From NCBI GenBank assembly GCA_002189035.1, contig NEEC01000015.1:124001-188000 (forward strand): a stretch of 64,000 nucleotides of DNA, in the 5' to 3' direction. The notes below the pieces were generated by a model that saw nothing but the letters and a program-made list of their open reading frames with translations, had not been told where the DNA came from and ran no database searches. This stretch comes from Utricularia gibba. Its lineage: Eukaryota > Streptophyta > Magnoliopsida > Lamiales > Lentibulariaceae. Below are positions 14,925 through 24,994 of this stretch, one piece after another. The position numbers and the translations under genes were made by a program. Within the stretch, counting starts at the first letter, position 1, and each line of letters starts with the position of its first letter.

Positions 14925-15490
14925 AAACCCCCGCTGGTGGGGTTGGGGTAGGTATCATTGCCAAATAACAAAGAATAATTACCAAATTCAGAGGAGAGGA
15001 GGACCTGGGGATGGGTCCCAAACCTTGACAGAACTATGTAATAGTTGTTGTTTTACATATTTCATATTCCAGCGCAGAGGCATCTTAACAAATTCGGCCA
15101 CCATTTTCGTCGTGGTTGTGACTTGGGGAAGATTTCTTTATAAGGGGCATCCGAATGCTTTAATCCAATCTGAGCAAATATTTGTATTTTTTGTCTTCAG
15201 ATATTCAGATCTCCATGCTTGTATATTCATTTTTATTGTAAATATTAAGCTGATTTATTTATTCGAAACCCAATTCTGGAGAAAGTAGTAAGAATGTGAA
15301 AGGTACAAGGAAGTCAGCCTCGAAAGAGACATGAGGCACAAATTCCGTTTCATTAAGGAGCTAGAGACCAGCGACTGCGTAGACCATCATCCATACAGGC
15401 AGGCAACAGCTTCAGAAGCTTGGTGATATCCATTTTCGGCTTCCAGCGAGCCGGGGACACCAAGTTTTTGTTATTTATAGCCAGCCAACC
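14925..15490. repeat. Segmental duplicate of 18240-19180
   Basis: This stretch aligns by eye with the block containing peptide copy C. Shared strings include gggtcccaaaccttgacag, catatttcatattcc, tccaatctgagcaaatat and ctcgaaagagacatga. The copies differ mainly by a deletion of about 370 bases inside the peptide gene. Confidence 0.65.
15380..15433 (-). pseudogene. Peptide copy B, internally deleted
   Basis: The minus-strand start at 15433 begins MDITKLLKLLP, closely matching MDITKLVHLLL of copy C. The sequence then jumps directly into what is 3'-flanking DNA in copy C, losing the rest of the signal peptide and the proline-rich exon. The junction lies near gcaggcaacag, about 15396-15406. A TATA-like box is preserved at 15473-15479 on the minus strand. 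It is best read as a deletion derivative that no longer encodes the peptide. Confidence 0.55.
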
Positions 15491-18239
15491 CCCTCAATTC
15501 CCGCGGACTCCTTCAACATTGGGTTGCTTTTTTTTCTTACCCCGATACGACTGCTACCGCAAACCATGACAACGCGTACTCGAGTCTCCCAAACAAATTC
15601 TTTGGAAATAAAATTTAATGCATCCAACCACAAAGTGCTCTACTCATTCAGCTTCATCATCATACTCGCCAACAACTCCCAGGCCCAGCCCAGCCCAGCC
15701 CAGCCCCCAGGTGGTGGAGGTGGAGGTGGAGGTGGAGGTAGAGTCTCATTGCTAGATAAGGGGAGCACCAAAGTCACGGTTGATTCACAACTAGGATCAA
15801 AAAACTAATATTAATTTTTGACCGAAATTTATAAAGGAATCCCAAATTCAATTCAGGGGGTTCACAAACCTTGACGCAAAAATGTTTCTTCTTTTACATG
15901 ATTCAAGTTTACTGTTTTTTCTACGTCTTCGCAAAATAAGACCACGAAGCAAAAGACCTGCTTCTTCTCCAACTTGGTCTCTTGCATGGCTGTGCTTTCG
16001 CGAAAATGAGAAATGAGTTATTTAAAGGATTATTTTGAATATCAATCATTTTTTTCTCTTCAAATTTGAGAATCACAATCTTTTCAATTTATTTTCAAGA
16101 ATTACTATCTCCAATATAAATGTTAAAATGATAATTTTATCTAAATTTAAACATTACACAAATTTATCATTGACAAGTTTTTTTTATTTTGTAATTTCAT
16201 TTCAATTTGTAAAATAAATTGAGATAATTTCTTCAAATTTAATTTAAAAATTGATATAGATGATTTAAAAATGTTATCCCAAAGTCGGCGATACATCATA
16301 AGAGGGGTCTGAAAGGAGATGGATGCTCTGAATGTTCTTAATCCAACTGTTTCATCCCCAGGAAATATGTGTGTTTGCCTTGTATTTTTTTTCGTATCTT
16401 TATCAAATGTTTAGATAGTTCAATATTCATTTTTATTTTATGTATTATTTTTTTTTTTGCATTTTAAAAATTCGAGGTTTTATTTTCTCAAAACACAATT
16501 CTGAACGAAGCGCATAAGAAAGCAGTGAGAATGCGCAAGCTGTACTTTATCAAAGGTCTATTGACTACTATATTATTATTTGATGTTGAATAATACTCGT
16601 AAGTATTTAAATAATATATGTTATTTAAAAGTATTTAAATAATATATTTTATTTAAAATTTTGTTATGGTAAAACATAAATCCATATTGCTTTAATTAAT
16701 CTTATAAATTATAAATATATTATTATTTTTCAAATAATATACTTTTAGGTAAATCAATTTTATTTATATTTAATATCGAGTAAACTAAAATATGATATTA
16801 AATTTCTTTGGTTATGTTAAATGTTATTTTCTTATTATTTTTTAGATTGTGTTTATGCTTAATTGTTATTAGAAATGTTTAATTAGAAGTATATAATATA
16901 ATATTTAACTTTTTATTTAATTTAGAGTAATTTTTCTAAATCTTGTATTTTATATAATAATTTTGATAGTTTGAATTAAGTTTTTCTAGAGGTGTACACA
17001 TGATAGGAAGTGAAAGAAATAAAGCAGCAGATGATGACAAAATGGATCTTCCCAAGCTAACACTCTCTTGATTTCCGAAAGACTGTAGACGCCTAATCAT
17101 GAGCCTTGACATGCAGAACACTGGAATCTCTGACATGCAACATCATTAGTGTACCAGAGTTAGAGCAAACGTTTGCTTGCAAGTCACCCCAGTCCAGCAG
17201 AACCAGAGGAACACAAAATCTCACACAAAATAGTTTAGCTCAATTCAGTTTGGACAAGTTTTAGTTTTACTTTGATTTTATTTTAGACTTTTGTTTCTAT
17301 CTCTAGAGGATTTTTTTTAGCTTCTCTCTATAACCTTATTTCCATTTTCTCTAGATTGTATGGTCGTTCACGGTTAGAAACTCACGTTTCTGGGTTGGGA
17401 TACTCTCAGATCTATGTTTCGTTAGCTTATCTTCATCTCTTCTTTAAATCCGAACGAGTTTCGAGTTGTTTTCACGCGACTATGTTACAGTATTTCTGTA
17501 ACAGCCTCTTTATTCAAGACTCATGGTTAACTGATCACTACCCGCGAGTTTTGGAGAGTAGCAAGGTGGAGATCACAAACTCATGCACTTTTGGTAGGAG
17601 TAATACAACGTTTGGTGTGTGGTCGTATCTTAAGATCAATGGATAGATAGTGACCTCATATCTGTACTCATTGAGTTATTGGCAACACTCGGGCACACTT
17701 GCATAATTCGGACGTGAGGGTACACTAACAGGATCTCTTATTCTCACGTTCATCCAAGGAAGAGCAACATCGGGCTATTTCCATATCTTCTTGCAAGAGA
17801 GTGTAAGGGAGGGTAGACAATTCCTTATTCTTATAACCGAGTAATCGAGAAGGCCAAAGAAGAGTGAAGATGAAACAAACATAGCTGGACATGATTCCAA
17901 ACCCAAAAACATTTGTTTTATTCAAGGTTCATCGTTTACGTTTATTTCAGTTGTTTATTTAAAACCCTCTTATCCCTTTACTCAAGCTTCATCATTTATG
18001 TTTCTCACACCTTTACTTTACAAAACCGTTTATAAATCGTGACAATTGTATTCGGTGTAACATCATCATTCACTGAAAAACAAATCTCTGCGTTCGATAC
18101 TCATATTATGGTTTGTGTTTTACGAGTTTTAAAATATTAAAATTTGTTGTGGAAACGATATGCATCAGAATTTTATACTCGCTATAAATTAGAATGAGAA
18201 GAATATTGTAATCGATATTGAGCTTCATCATGTTAGTGG
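15491..18239. other. AT-rich region with decayed duplicate flanks
   Basis: No gene was seen. 15685-15738 holds AGCCC and GGTGGA microsatellites where the copy C flank has a short unexpanded sequence. 15830-16250 resembles 19480-19800, and 16540-16810 resembles 14600-14830 (shared string ctgtactttat..aaaggtctatt). The block seems to be built from repeated duplications of the peptide-gene neighbourhood. Confidence 0.45.
17220..18110. mobile_element. Possible LTR-retrotransposon fragment
   Basis: Weak evidence only. The insert lies between duplicated blocks and reads unlike them. The string ctctgcgttcgatactc near 18088 resembles sequence often found near the 5' internal part of plant gypsy-type elements. 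No protein domain, paired LTRs or target-site duplication was found. Confidence 0.2.
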
Positions 18240-18780
18240 GCAACAACCCCCCGTGGTGGGGTACGTATCAATGTCATTGCTGAATAAGAAAGAATAATTA
18301 CGAAATTGAGAGGAGAGGATGGACCTGGGGGTGGGTCCCAAACCTTGACAGAAATATGTTACAATTGTTGTTTAACATATTTCATATTCCCGCGGCCGCG
18401 CAGAGGCATCTTAACCAATTTGGCCACCATTTTCGTCCTGGTCGTGACTTGGGAAGATTTATTTATAAGTGGCATGGCCATCCGAATGTTTTAATCCAAT
18501 CTGAGCAAATATTTGTATTTTTTTTCTTCAGAAATTCAGATCTCATTTTTATTGTAAATATTAAGCTAATTTATTTATTCGAAACCCAATGCTGAAGGTA
18601 GTAGTAAGAACGTGAAAGCTACAAGGAATTCAACCTCGAAAGAGACATGACGCACAAATTCCGTTCCATTAAGGAGCTAGAGACACAGCGACTGAAACCA
18701 TCATCCATACAAGCAGGATTCGATCCAGTAACATTCAATCCAATGCTGCCGAGATTCCGGATCCACATCCATCCTTCACT

Positions 18781-19117
18781 TTATGGGTGGACTAGATGAT
18801 CGTACGGCGGATTAGGGGAGAGGAGGGGTCCATGATCTATCTATCTATCATAATTGAAATGAAATGATTTACCTGGCGGACGAGGATGCGGTGGTGGTGG
18901 GGATGGCGGATTTGGGCGGCGTCCCGATGGTGATGGGGGGACAGGCAGAGGTCTACAGGATGCTGAAAGCACGTATAACTTACTTACAAATGGGGGCGTA
19001 TGCATGTAAAACAAAGCGAGCAACATAATGCTGTATTTGATGATTACCGGAAAGGATGGCTGAAGAGATGACCACGAGAAGCAGAAGCAACAGGTGCACA
19101 AGCTTGGTGATATCCAT
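18781..19117 (-). CDS. Small secreted proline-rich peptide precursor, copy C
   Basis: Family unrecognised. Three minus-strand exons, 19117-19048, 18962-18873 and 18791-18781, join in frame to a 56-residue protein. Exon 1 encodes a Leu/Val-rich signal peptide (MDITKLVH then a run of Leu) ending in phase 1. Exon 2 is proline-rich and contains GRRPNPPSPPPPHPRPP. The 11-nt exon 3 completes a Val and adds His-Pro-stop, so the product ends PPVHP. Both introns (85 and 81 nt) have GT-AG ends. A TATAAAT lies at 19159-19165 on the minus strand, 42 bases upstream. The Arg-Arg just before the proline tract could be a processing site (inference). If intron 2 were retained the protein would end a few residues later. 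Confidence 0.55.
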
Positions 19118-19158
19118 TTTCAGCTTTCAGCGAGTCGGGCGCAAGACTGTTTTTTATT

Positions 19159-19165
19159 ATTTATA
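19159..19165 (-). promoter_or_regulatory. TATA box of peptide copy C
   Basis: TATAAAT on the minus strand, 42 bases upstream of the copy C start; the same box and spacing are kept in copy B. Confidence 0.5.
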
Positions 19166-19180
19166 GGCAAGCCAGCCTTG

Positions 19181-20583
19181 GACTGCTTCAACTTTGGGTT
19201 GCTTTACTTTCACGACTCCTCAAAGTCAAGACTGCTACTGATAGTTGAGTCTTGCAAACAAATGTTCTGGAAATAAAAGTTAATTCATCGCGTAGAATAG
19301 AATGACAACTACAAATACTGTTAGTACTCCATATTCAGCTTCATCATCTAACTCGCCAACGAAGCCCATCTGATGGAGTGTCTTTGCTAGATAAGGAAAA
19401 AAAAAAAAGCACCAAATTCAAGGTTGATTTACCACAAAACTAATCAATCATATTCAGTATTAATTTTTTAAAGTATATGAATCACAAATTCAACCGAGGG
19501 GCTCCACAAACCTTGATGGAAGTATATTATAATTATTTGTTTCATATTCGCTTTTCTCTACGCGTTGAAAAAAACCAGATGACGAATTTGGTCTCTGTTT
19601 TCGGTATGCGATGCGAATTCATAGGATTATTTTGAATAACAGTCATTTCTTTCTCTTCAAGTTTGATAATTACTATCTTATCAATTTCTTGAATTTAAAA
19701 GTTATATAAATTAACCAGTAACAAGTTTTTTATTTTGTATTTTTATTCTAATTTCTAAAATAACTTATTTTTTATTATTTTATTAATATTTTTAAAATTA
19801 TTGACAGCTTTATTCTTTTTTATTTAAACTGTAAAAATATAAAAATTGTTACAAAAAATGTAAATTATACTATTAAATTCTTATATATTTCACTATCATA
19901 AAAGTTGACTGCAGAATAGGGATATTTTCAATAACATCCATCTTAGTAACACAAAATTTGAAGAATCACTCTATTAACAATAGAAATTAAATTAATAAAA
20001 AACATATATATAATAATAATAATATACAAGTATATTTAATTTTAAAAAATAAATAGAATATGAATAATGTAATTATCTATATCTAAAATTCATTATTACG
20101 GATCAAAAAAATGGATATTAATTTTCAGGAATTAATTATTGCCATCCAAATTGATCATAAATTCAATGTATCGGACCACGCGTTCCCGAAATAAAGTTGC
20201 CTTTTAAAAAGCAGTATCGAATACTCCAAAAGGATACGCCACTAAAAGAGAAATCCACTCTACAAAGTTTCATGCACATCGTCTCCTTCTTAAAGTTACC
20301 CTACGTGAAAATGTCGTAGATATTAACGAGGTTGCTTTTTTGTGTTTTTTCTTGCAATGAAAAAAGATGGAGGGTGTAAGAATAAGGAAGATCCAATCAC
20401 ATCCTTGCTACTGTAATGTTTTCGAATTGTTGGGCCACCATTCAATCACTACCGAATACAGTGATATGAATACAACCCGATTCCATGTATTCAAGTTTGA
20501 GAATGGAAGAACAATTCCTAATGATGATAATTATATCAAATACAAATTGCTAAATAAAGGAGGTTGTGGTTCTGATGACACCT
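19181..20583. other. AT-rich intergenic DNA
   Basis: No supported gene. The left part contains the copy C upstream flank. 19640-20120 is strongly AT-rich. A plus-strand ORF at 20367-20624 overlaps the last exon of peptide copy D in antisense and resembles no known protein. Confidence 0.4.
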
Positions 20584-20846
20584 TTACGGATAGCCTGTCC
20601 GGTGGCGCGAGGGAGATGGAGTAGGGGTCGATGATGCGCCGACCATGGAAAACTGAAATGGCCGCCCGGCTTACCAGCTCCCGGTGGTGGCGGCGGTGGC
20701 GGGTCAGCTCGGCGCGCTATCCCAGTGGTGAAAAATGGTTACAAAGAAGAGGCCATCATGGTTATTATTTATACATGCGTACCTGATCCGATGGGTGAAG
20801 AGACGAGCACCAGAAGCAGTAAGAGCTTCAGTAATTTGTTATCCAT
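20584..20846 (-). CDS. Small secreted proline-rich peptide precursor, copy D
   Basis: Family unrecognised. Minus-strand exons 20846-20783, 20716-20675 and 20594-20584 join to a 38-residue precursor. Exon 1 (64 nt, the same length as in copy A) encodes MDNKLLK plus a Leu/Val-rich signal peptide. Exon 2 (42 nt) encodes ARRADPPPPPPPGA. The 11-nt exon 3 completes Gly and adds Tyr-Pro-stop. After signal-peptide removal the product would be about 17 residues, ARRADPPPPPPPGAGYP. Introns are 66 and 80 nt with GT-AG ends. The exon structure and phases match copy C exactly, although the intervening DNA differs, which is the main argument that this is a real gene. An in-frame upstream ATG at 21020 exists but lies beyond any expected leader. 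Confidence 0.55.
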
Positions 20847-22893
20847 TTCCAGTTCCTGGTTCTGGTGAGGTGGGAATAGAAGCCCTCTTCTTCTCCGGGA
20901 AGTCACAGTGCGAATTTCTGCTTTATTGAATAGAATAGAATAGAATAGAAAACTGAGATGCTCGGCCCAATTCTCTCTCACCCAGTGGACTGATGGTTGC
21001 CATTTCCTACGCAAAGACAAGATCGGATCGGAGTAGACATCAAGAGTCTTGTCTGGTGTCGACCATTCAATGTTCTTATAGACGACCTGAGCGGAAAAGT
21101 AATCTCATCCATGGCACAGAAACTTGGTAGAATTGGAGAATTAGAGGAGAGAGAGAATTAATAGTTTAGATATATTTGTGTAAATTATTAAAATAATGTA
21201 TTTAAATATTAATATAAATTTTTTTGAAGATAATATTAATTTATATAATATTACTAATTAATTATATTATAATCATACATATTTTTTGGTAATTAAAAAA
21301 ATAATTATTTATCATTAAAAAATTTTCAATGGCAAGATCAACGACAGTTGAGTTGACACACGCCTCCGTCGTGGCAGCGCTGCTGCCGGCTACGGACAAA
21401 AAATGAAAGAATACCGAAACCATGTGGCCCAAGACCGCGAGTGAAGAAGGCATGTGTGGTGGTGGTGGGCCCGCCCTCATCAGTCACGTTGGTCCGGAAT
21501 GGGGAGTACAGAGGACGGGGGAAGCATCGACCCATATCCATATGGACTTGGATTCTTCAACCCCAAGCTTATTGTATACTTTTTATTAATTTATTAAATT
21601 GCATGTTGTTGTAGTAAAAAATCGTTACTAAGGCGGAGACCAATTTTCAGGTCACGGATATAGACGAACGCATCATATCTGATTAAGATATCGACGTTTT
21701 GAGTGATATGGTGCTGTTGATAAAAATGAAGAAATATAAGAATTTTAATGTGAAAATCGTTGGAGAACGTAAAAATCACAAAATTGTAGGAGCTCACCGA
21801 AAAATGATTTTACTATAAAAATGTGAAAAAAAGATACAAATTAGAGTACTCGGAGTTCAACCCCTTCTTCTTTATATTTTATTATATTTATAGAAGAGAT
21901 TAGTCTGATCGAATTCTGAATCCAACCCCTTCTTCTTTATATTTTATTATATTTATAGAAGAGATTAGTCTGATCGAATTCTGAATCTTATAGATGTTAG
22001 TTATTTTATGTGCCTGTTAATCGTACCGTAATCCTGCAATCGGATAATCATCGACTATTATGACATTACTGTAATTCGGTTATTTTTAAGAATGTTCAAA
22101 ATGATCGTTGTTGTCAAATTCTCACATTTATCGGTCTATCGATCTATAATAATTTATCATTATGACTTTTAGTTCATTTTCAGTAACCGATTAACCTAAT
22201 GTTACATCACATGTAAATTAGAAATGATATCTAATTAATTTATTGCCCCAGTTTCTTATGTGAAACAGCTAAATATTCCCAGTGGTGTAGTAGGTTCCTG
22301 CCGCCTTGATATTGCTTAGTCTAAAATATTTATCGAACCTCGTGCCGGATCACTCAGCTGCGCTTTTCCGTCACAACCACGGTGATCACCAATAGTCACC
22401 CGTCTCACTTCATATTCAAGACAAGTAAGTATTCCAAGGAAGGAATCGGGAAATTGTTTGGGTAAAGGTCTTCAAATTTGCGTGCCATTTGAATGGAAAA
22501 CTAGCTTTCACATACGAATCAGCGAAAGCCATTCGGCAAAGCCAATGGTGAGTAATTTTTTCATTTGTTCAATTGGGATGTGCTAACTGCTACCTTCGTA
22601 TAACCAGGGTATTTAATTTGTAAACCCCATCTCAATAAAAAAAAAAAAAAAGGTACCCAGTTTATGCAAATGTTCTTGGACCCAAATTCACATGCATGCA
22701 TGCATCCAAATCCAGATCTTCTCCCCTTTTAAATTGTGGAACTCCCTTTTTTCAACTCGCGCGTTTGCATGTAGTATGCGACAACCCTACTGACAAGAAA
22801 AAAAAAAAAAAAAGTAACCATGGACGACACACAATTACGTACATACGCCTCTATTGCTTTTGTGGGTTGCCCTCGAATTTTGATGCCTTAGTT
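20847..22893. other. Intergenic region between peptide copies D and E
   Basis: No gene was seen. It holds a TAGAA pentanucleotide run near 20930-20951, an AT-rich stretch at 21170-21330, the 65-bp tandem duplication listed separately, and A runs at about 22637-22650 and 22800-22813. The ORF at 21262-21541 (minus) is not recognisable. Confidence 0.4.
21858..21987. repeat. Perfect 65-bp tandem duplication
   Basis: Two adjacent copies, 21858-21922 and 21923-21987, each starting caaccccttcttc and ending gaattctgaatc, appear identical. Confidence 0.85.
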
Positions 22894-23412
22894 TCAAGGC
22901 GCTGGACCATATATCGGGCTTCCCTCGTTATCCGACCCGGGTGACGGCTGTGGGTCCTCCGGCTTTGGCTGTGCATCAATTTCCATCCCCGCTGGTGGAA
23001 GGATGTCCTGGTTATATGGTGGTGAGTCTTCCTGCTCGGGCAGTGGTGGTGGATTCTCTAGAGCGTCTTGTGATGGTGGGATTTCCGGCTCATGCGTTGG
23101 TAACTCTTCCCTTACTGGTTTTTCCGCCTCCGGTGGTGATGGTGGCATGTTCCGCCGTATACGCTCATTGGCGGTCGGAGATGGCATTGAAGCCGGAACC
23201 CTCTGCTTAGAAAACGTAAAGGGAAATAACATCTTCCTATGGTAGAGAGTTGGTCGATAAATCTCCAGACCTTAGTGAAATTACAGGACAACCATTAAAC
23301 CAAATTAAAAAGCACTCGTTAATCTAAAAGTAAAACGTGCTTAAGATTTAACACACGAACCTGGCAACAGCATCACCATTAAGAAAACCAAAGCTGCCGC
23401 AGAGCAATTCAT
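22894..23412 (-). CDS. Secreted proline-rich protein, copy E
   Basis: Family unrecognised. Minus-strand exons 23412-23361 and 23270-22894 join in frame to 142 aa. Exon 1 encodes a short signal peptide (MNCSAAALVFLMVMLLP) ending in phase 1. Exon 2 opens with a segment resembling copy F (TLYHRKMLFPFTFSKQRVP against SLYNRKAFPFEFSKRELP), followed by ERIRRNMPPSPPEAEKP and an acidic proline-rich tail (PPLPEQEDSPP, QPKPEDPQPSPG) ending IYGPAP. Proline, Glu and Asp dominate and there are no mature cysteines. The 90-nt intron has GT-AG ends. No clear TATA box was found upstream. The Arg-Arg followed by a proline-rich run is shared with copies C, D and F. Confidence 0.6.
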
Positions 23413-24008
23413 CCTAAGAAGCGCAAAGAGAAGCAAAGTCAGAATAGCAAGTGCTGGCTTTTTGAAGGAATCATCAGCCTTAAAACAGCATTCGTTTTCA
23501 CAGGTTTACTTTGGATCCTCAGGTGGAAACCGGAGGATAGGAAAGACTTTTTAGTAGTGAATCGGCGATGCGTTTTATCAAGATTTTGTCAGTCAGATAC
23601 ATTGAATGTCACATTGAAGTCATTGCATATTGGTTTATCGTACAGGCTACAGGGCAGAGGCTAGAGCAGAGCTATTCCACTAGGTTTTATCTGCAAGCAA
23701 ATGTTTCCAAACCTACTTTTCTGCTTGCTATGCATGAGAACTGTGGGCTTCAACTCCAACCAGCGTCTTGTTCTTGAGAGCTGAACAACATATCTAACGG
23801 CCCAGCCCAATAATCAATGACTTTACTGGCTTTGATGGCAAGAAAATAATTCAAATTCTCTCTTTAAAAAATTATATATCTTTCGCGGACAAGCGTAGTA
23901 CAGATAACACGGAAGGTAATCAATCGTGGACAGATGTACAACTTATACAGCTCGTAATGTTGTACTCGGGTTCTACTTACTTCTAACAGGCTCATATCCA
24001 AACCGTGT
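23413..24008. other. Spacer between peptide genes E and F
   Basis: About 600 bases holding the upstream region of copy E and the 3' region of copy F. No further exon was recognised. Confidence 0.45.
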
Positions 24009-24529
24009 TCAGTTGGTCGGACCGGGTGGCGGCGGACCTTCAGCATTCGTTGTTGGTGGATTTTCACTCGGGGTTGGTGGTGAGACTTCCGGTCCTGGTG
24101 GCGGCGGAGGATTCTCGGGCTGTGGTGGCGGAGGTGGATTCTCGGGCTCTGGCGGTGGAGGATTCTCCGGCTCCGGCGGCGGTTCACCACGTCGTATAAG
24201 TCCTCTCGCCGCCGGCGGTGGACCCCCAATTGGCAATTCCCGTTTAGAAAACTCGAAAGGAAACGCTTTACGATTGTATAGTGAGGGTGGTGCAAGAGGT
24301 CGCTCACCTAAAATCAGAGAAAGCAAGCAGCATAAAGGCATGATTTGTTTTGCTCGCGCAGAGAGTGGAGGAGGAGCACTGTCCCACTTGAATGAACACA
24401 CAAATATCTTTCACATAAAACTCCGGGAGTAAGCCGTGTACCTCGAACCGCCGTGGTTTGTCCACCCCAGAAACAAAGCGTGACAACCATAATCGCCGCC
24501 AGAAGAAGCACCCCGGCAAACTTATTCAT
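24009..24529 (-). CDS. Secreted proline-rich protein with ENPPPP repeats, copy F
   Basis: Family unrecognised. Minus-strand exons 24529-24442 and 24307-24009 join in frame to 128 aa. Exon 1 encodes a signal peptide (MNKFAGVLLLAAIMVV) ending in phase 1. Exon 2 contains SLYNRKAFPFEFSKRELP, then LIRRGEPPPEPENPP, then about three tandem units of the type EPENPPPP, ending PPPPGPTN. The DNA of the repeat is a 24-27 nt tandem array (24110-24190). Read on the plus strand the same DNA gives a glycine-rich ORF, but the minus strand has the signal peptide, a clean 134-nt GT-AG intron, a TATAAG at 24568-24573 and similarity to copy E. Proline-rich secreted proteins are usually hydroxylated and glycosylated; whether this one is cleaved to a peptide is unknown. 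Confidence 0.65.
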
Positions 24530-24994
24530 CTTGCTCGGGATCCTCGTAGAAAACTGGATTTGCTCTTCTTATAGGAAAGACCCCGCTCTCATTTTCCAGC
24601 GCCACTGTTTAATCTTTGAACATGTGGCGTCCCGGAAAGACGCGTACAGACTTCTAGTACATATCCAGTCTCCCTTGGCTCGTATGACACAACTCTAATT
24701 GCCCCACATTTTCAAACCAATTCTGTTGATCTGTAAGCAGTTCAAAATAATGTGGATTTAAATATTCGGGAAGATAAGGCGCTGCTGCGATTATTTTAAT
24801 CTTGCGAGAGGGGGGGTAAACTGAAGTCACGCCACGGCAGCGAAAAGTCATCGCTGATTTCCTCCTGCTTGCTCCCCAAACTTCGTCTTCCTCAAGGTGC
24901 GTCATTTTCCCGGCAACCAGCTTGAAAACCGGTACAGTCATCACTTTCGAAATACAAAAATAGAACGCTCTCAATGCAATAACAATGATCGGAT
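24530..24994. other. Spacer between peptide gene F and PHT2;1
   Basis: It holds the F promoter (TATAAG on the minus strand at 24568-24573) and the PHT2;1 3' region. No further gene was seen. Confidence 0.45.

Larger units (their letters stand above)
18240..19180. repeat. Segmental duplicate of 14925-15490
   Basis: The longer partner of the left block, containing the intact peptide copy C. See the left block for the shared strings. Confidence 0.65.

Noticed and set aside
20367-20624. Plus-strand 85-codon ORF
   Set aside because: It overlaps the last exon of peptide copy D in antisense, begins in AT-rich DNA and matches no family.
23926-24432. Plus-strand glycine-rich ORF of 168 codons
   Set aside because: It is the complement of the proline-rich exon of peptide copy F. 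The minus strand has a signal peptide, GT-AG intron, TATA box and a sister copy; the plus strand has none of these.
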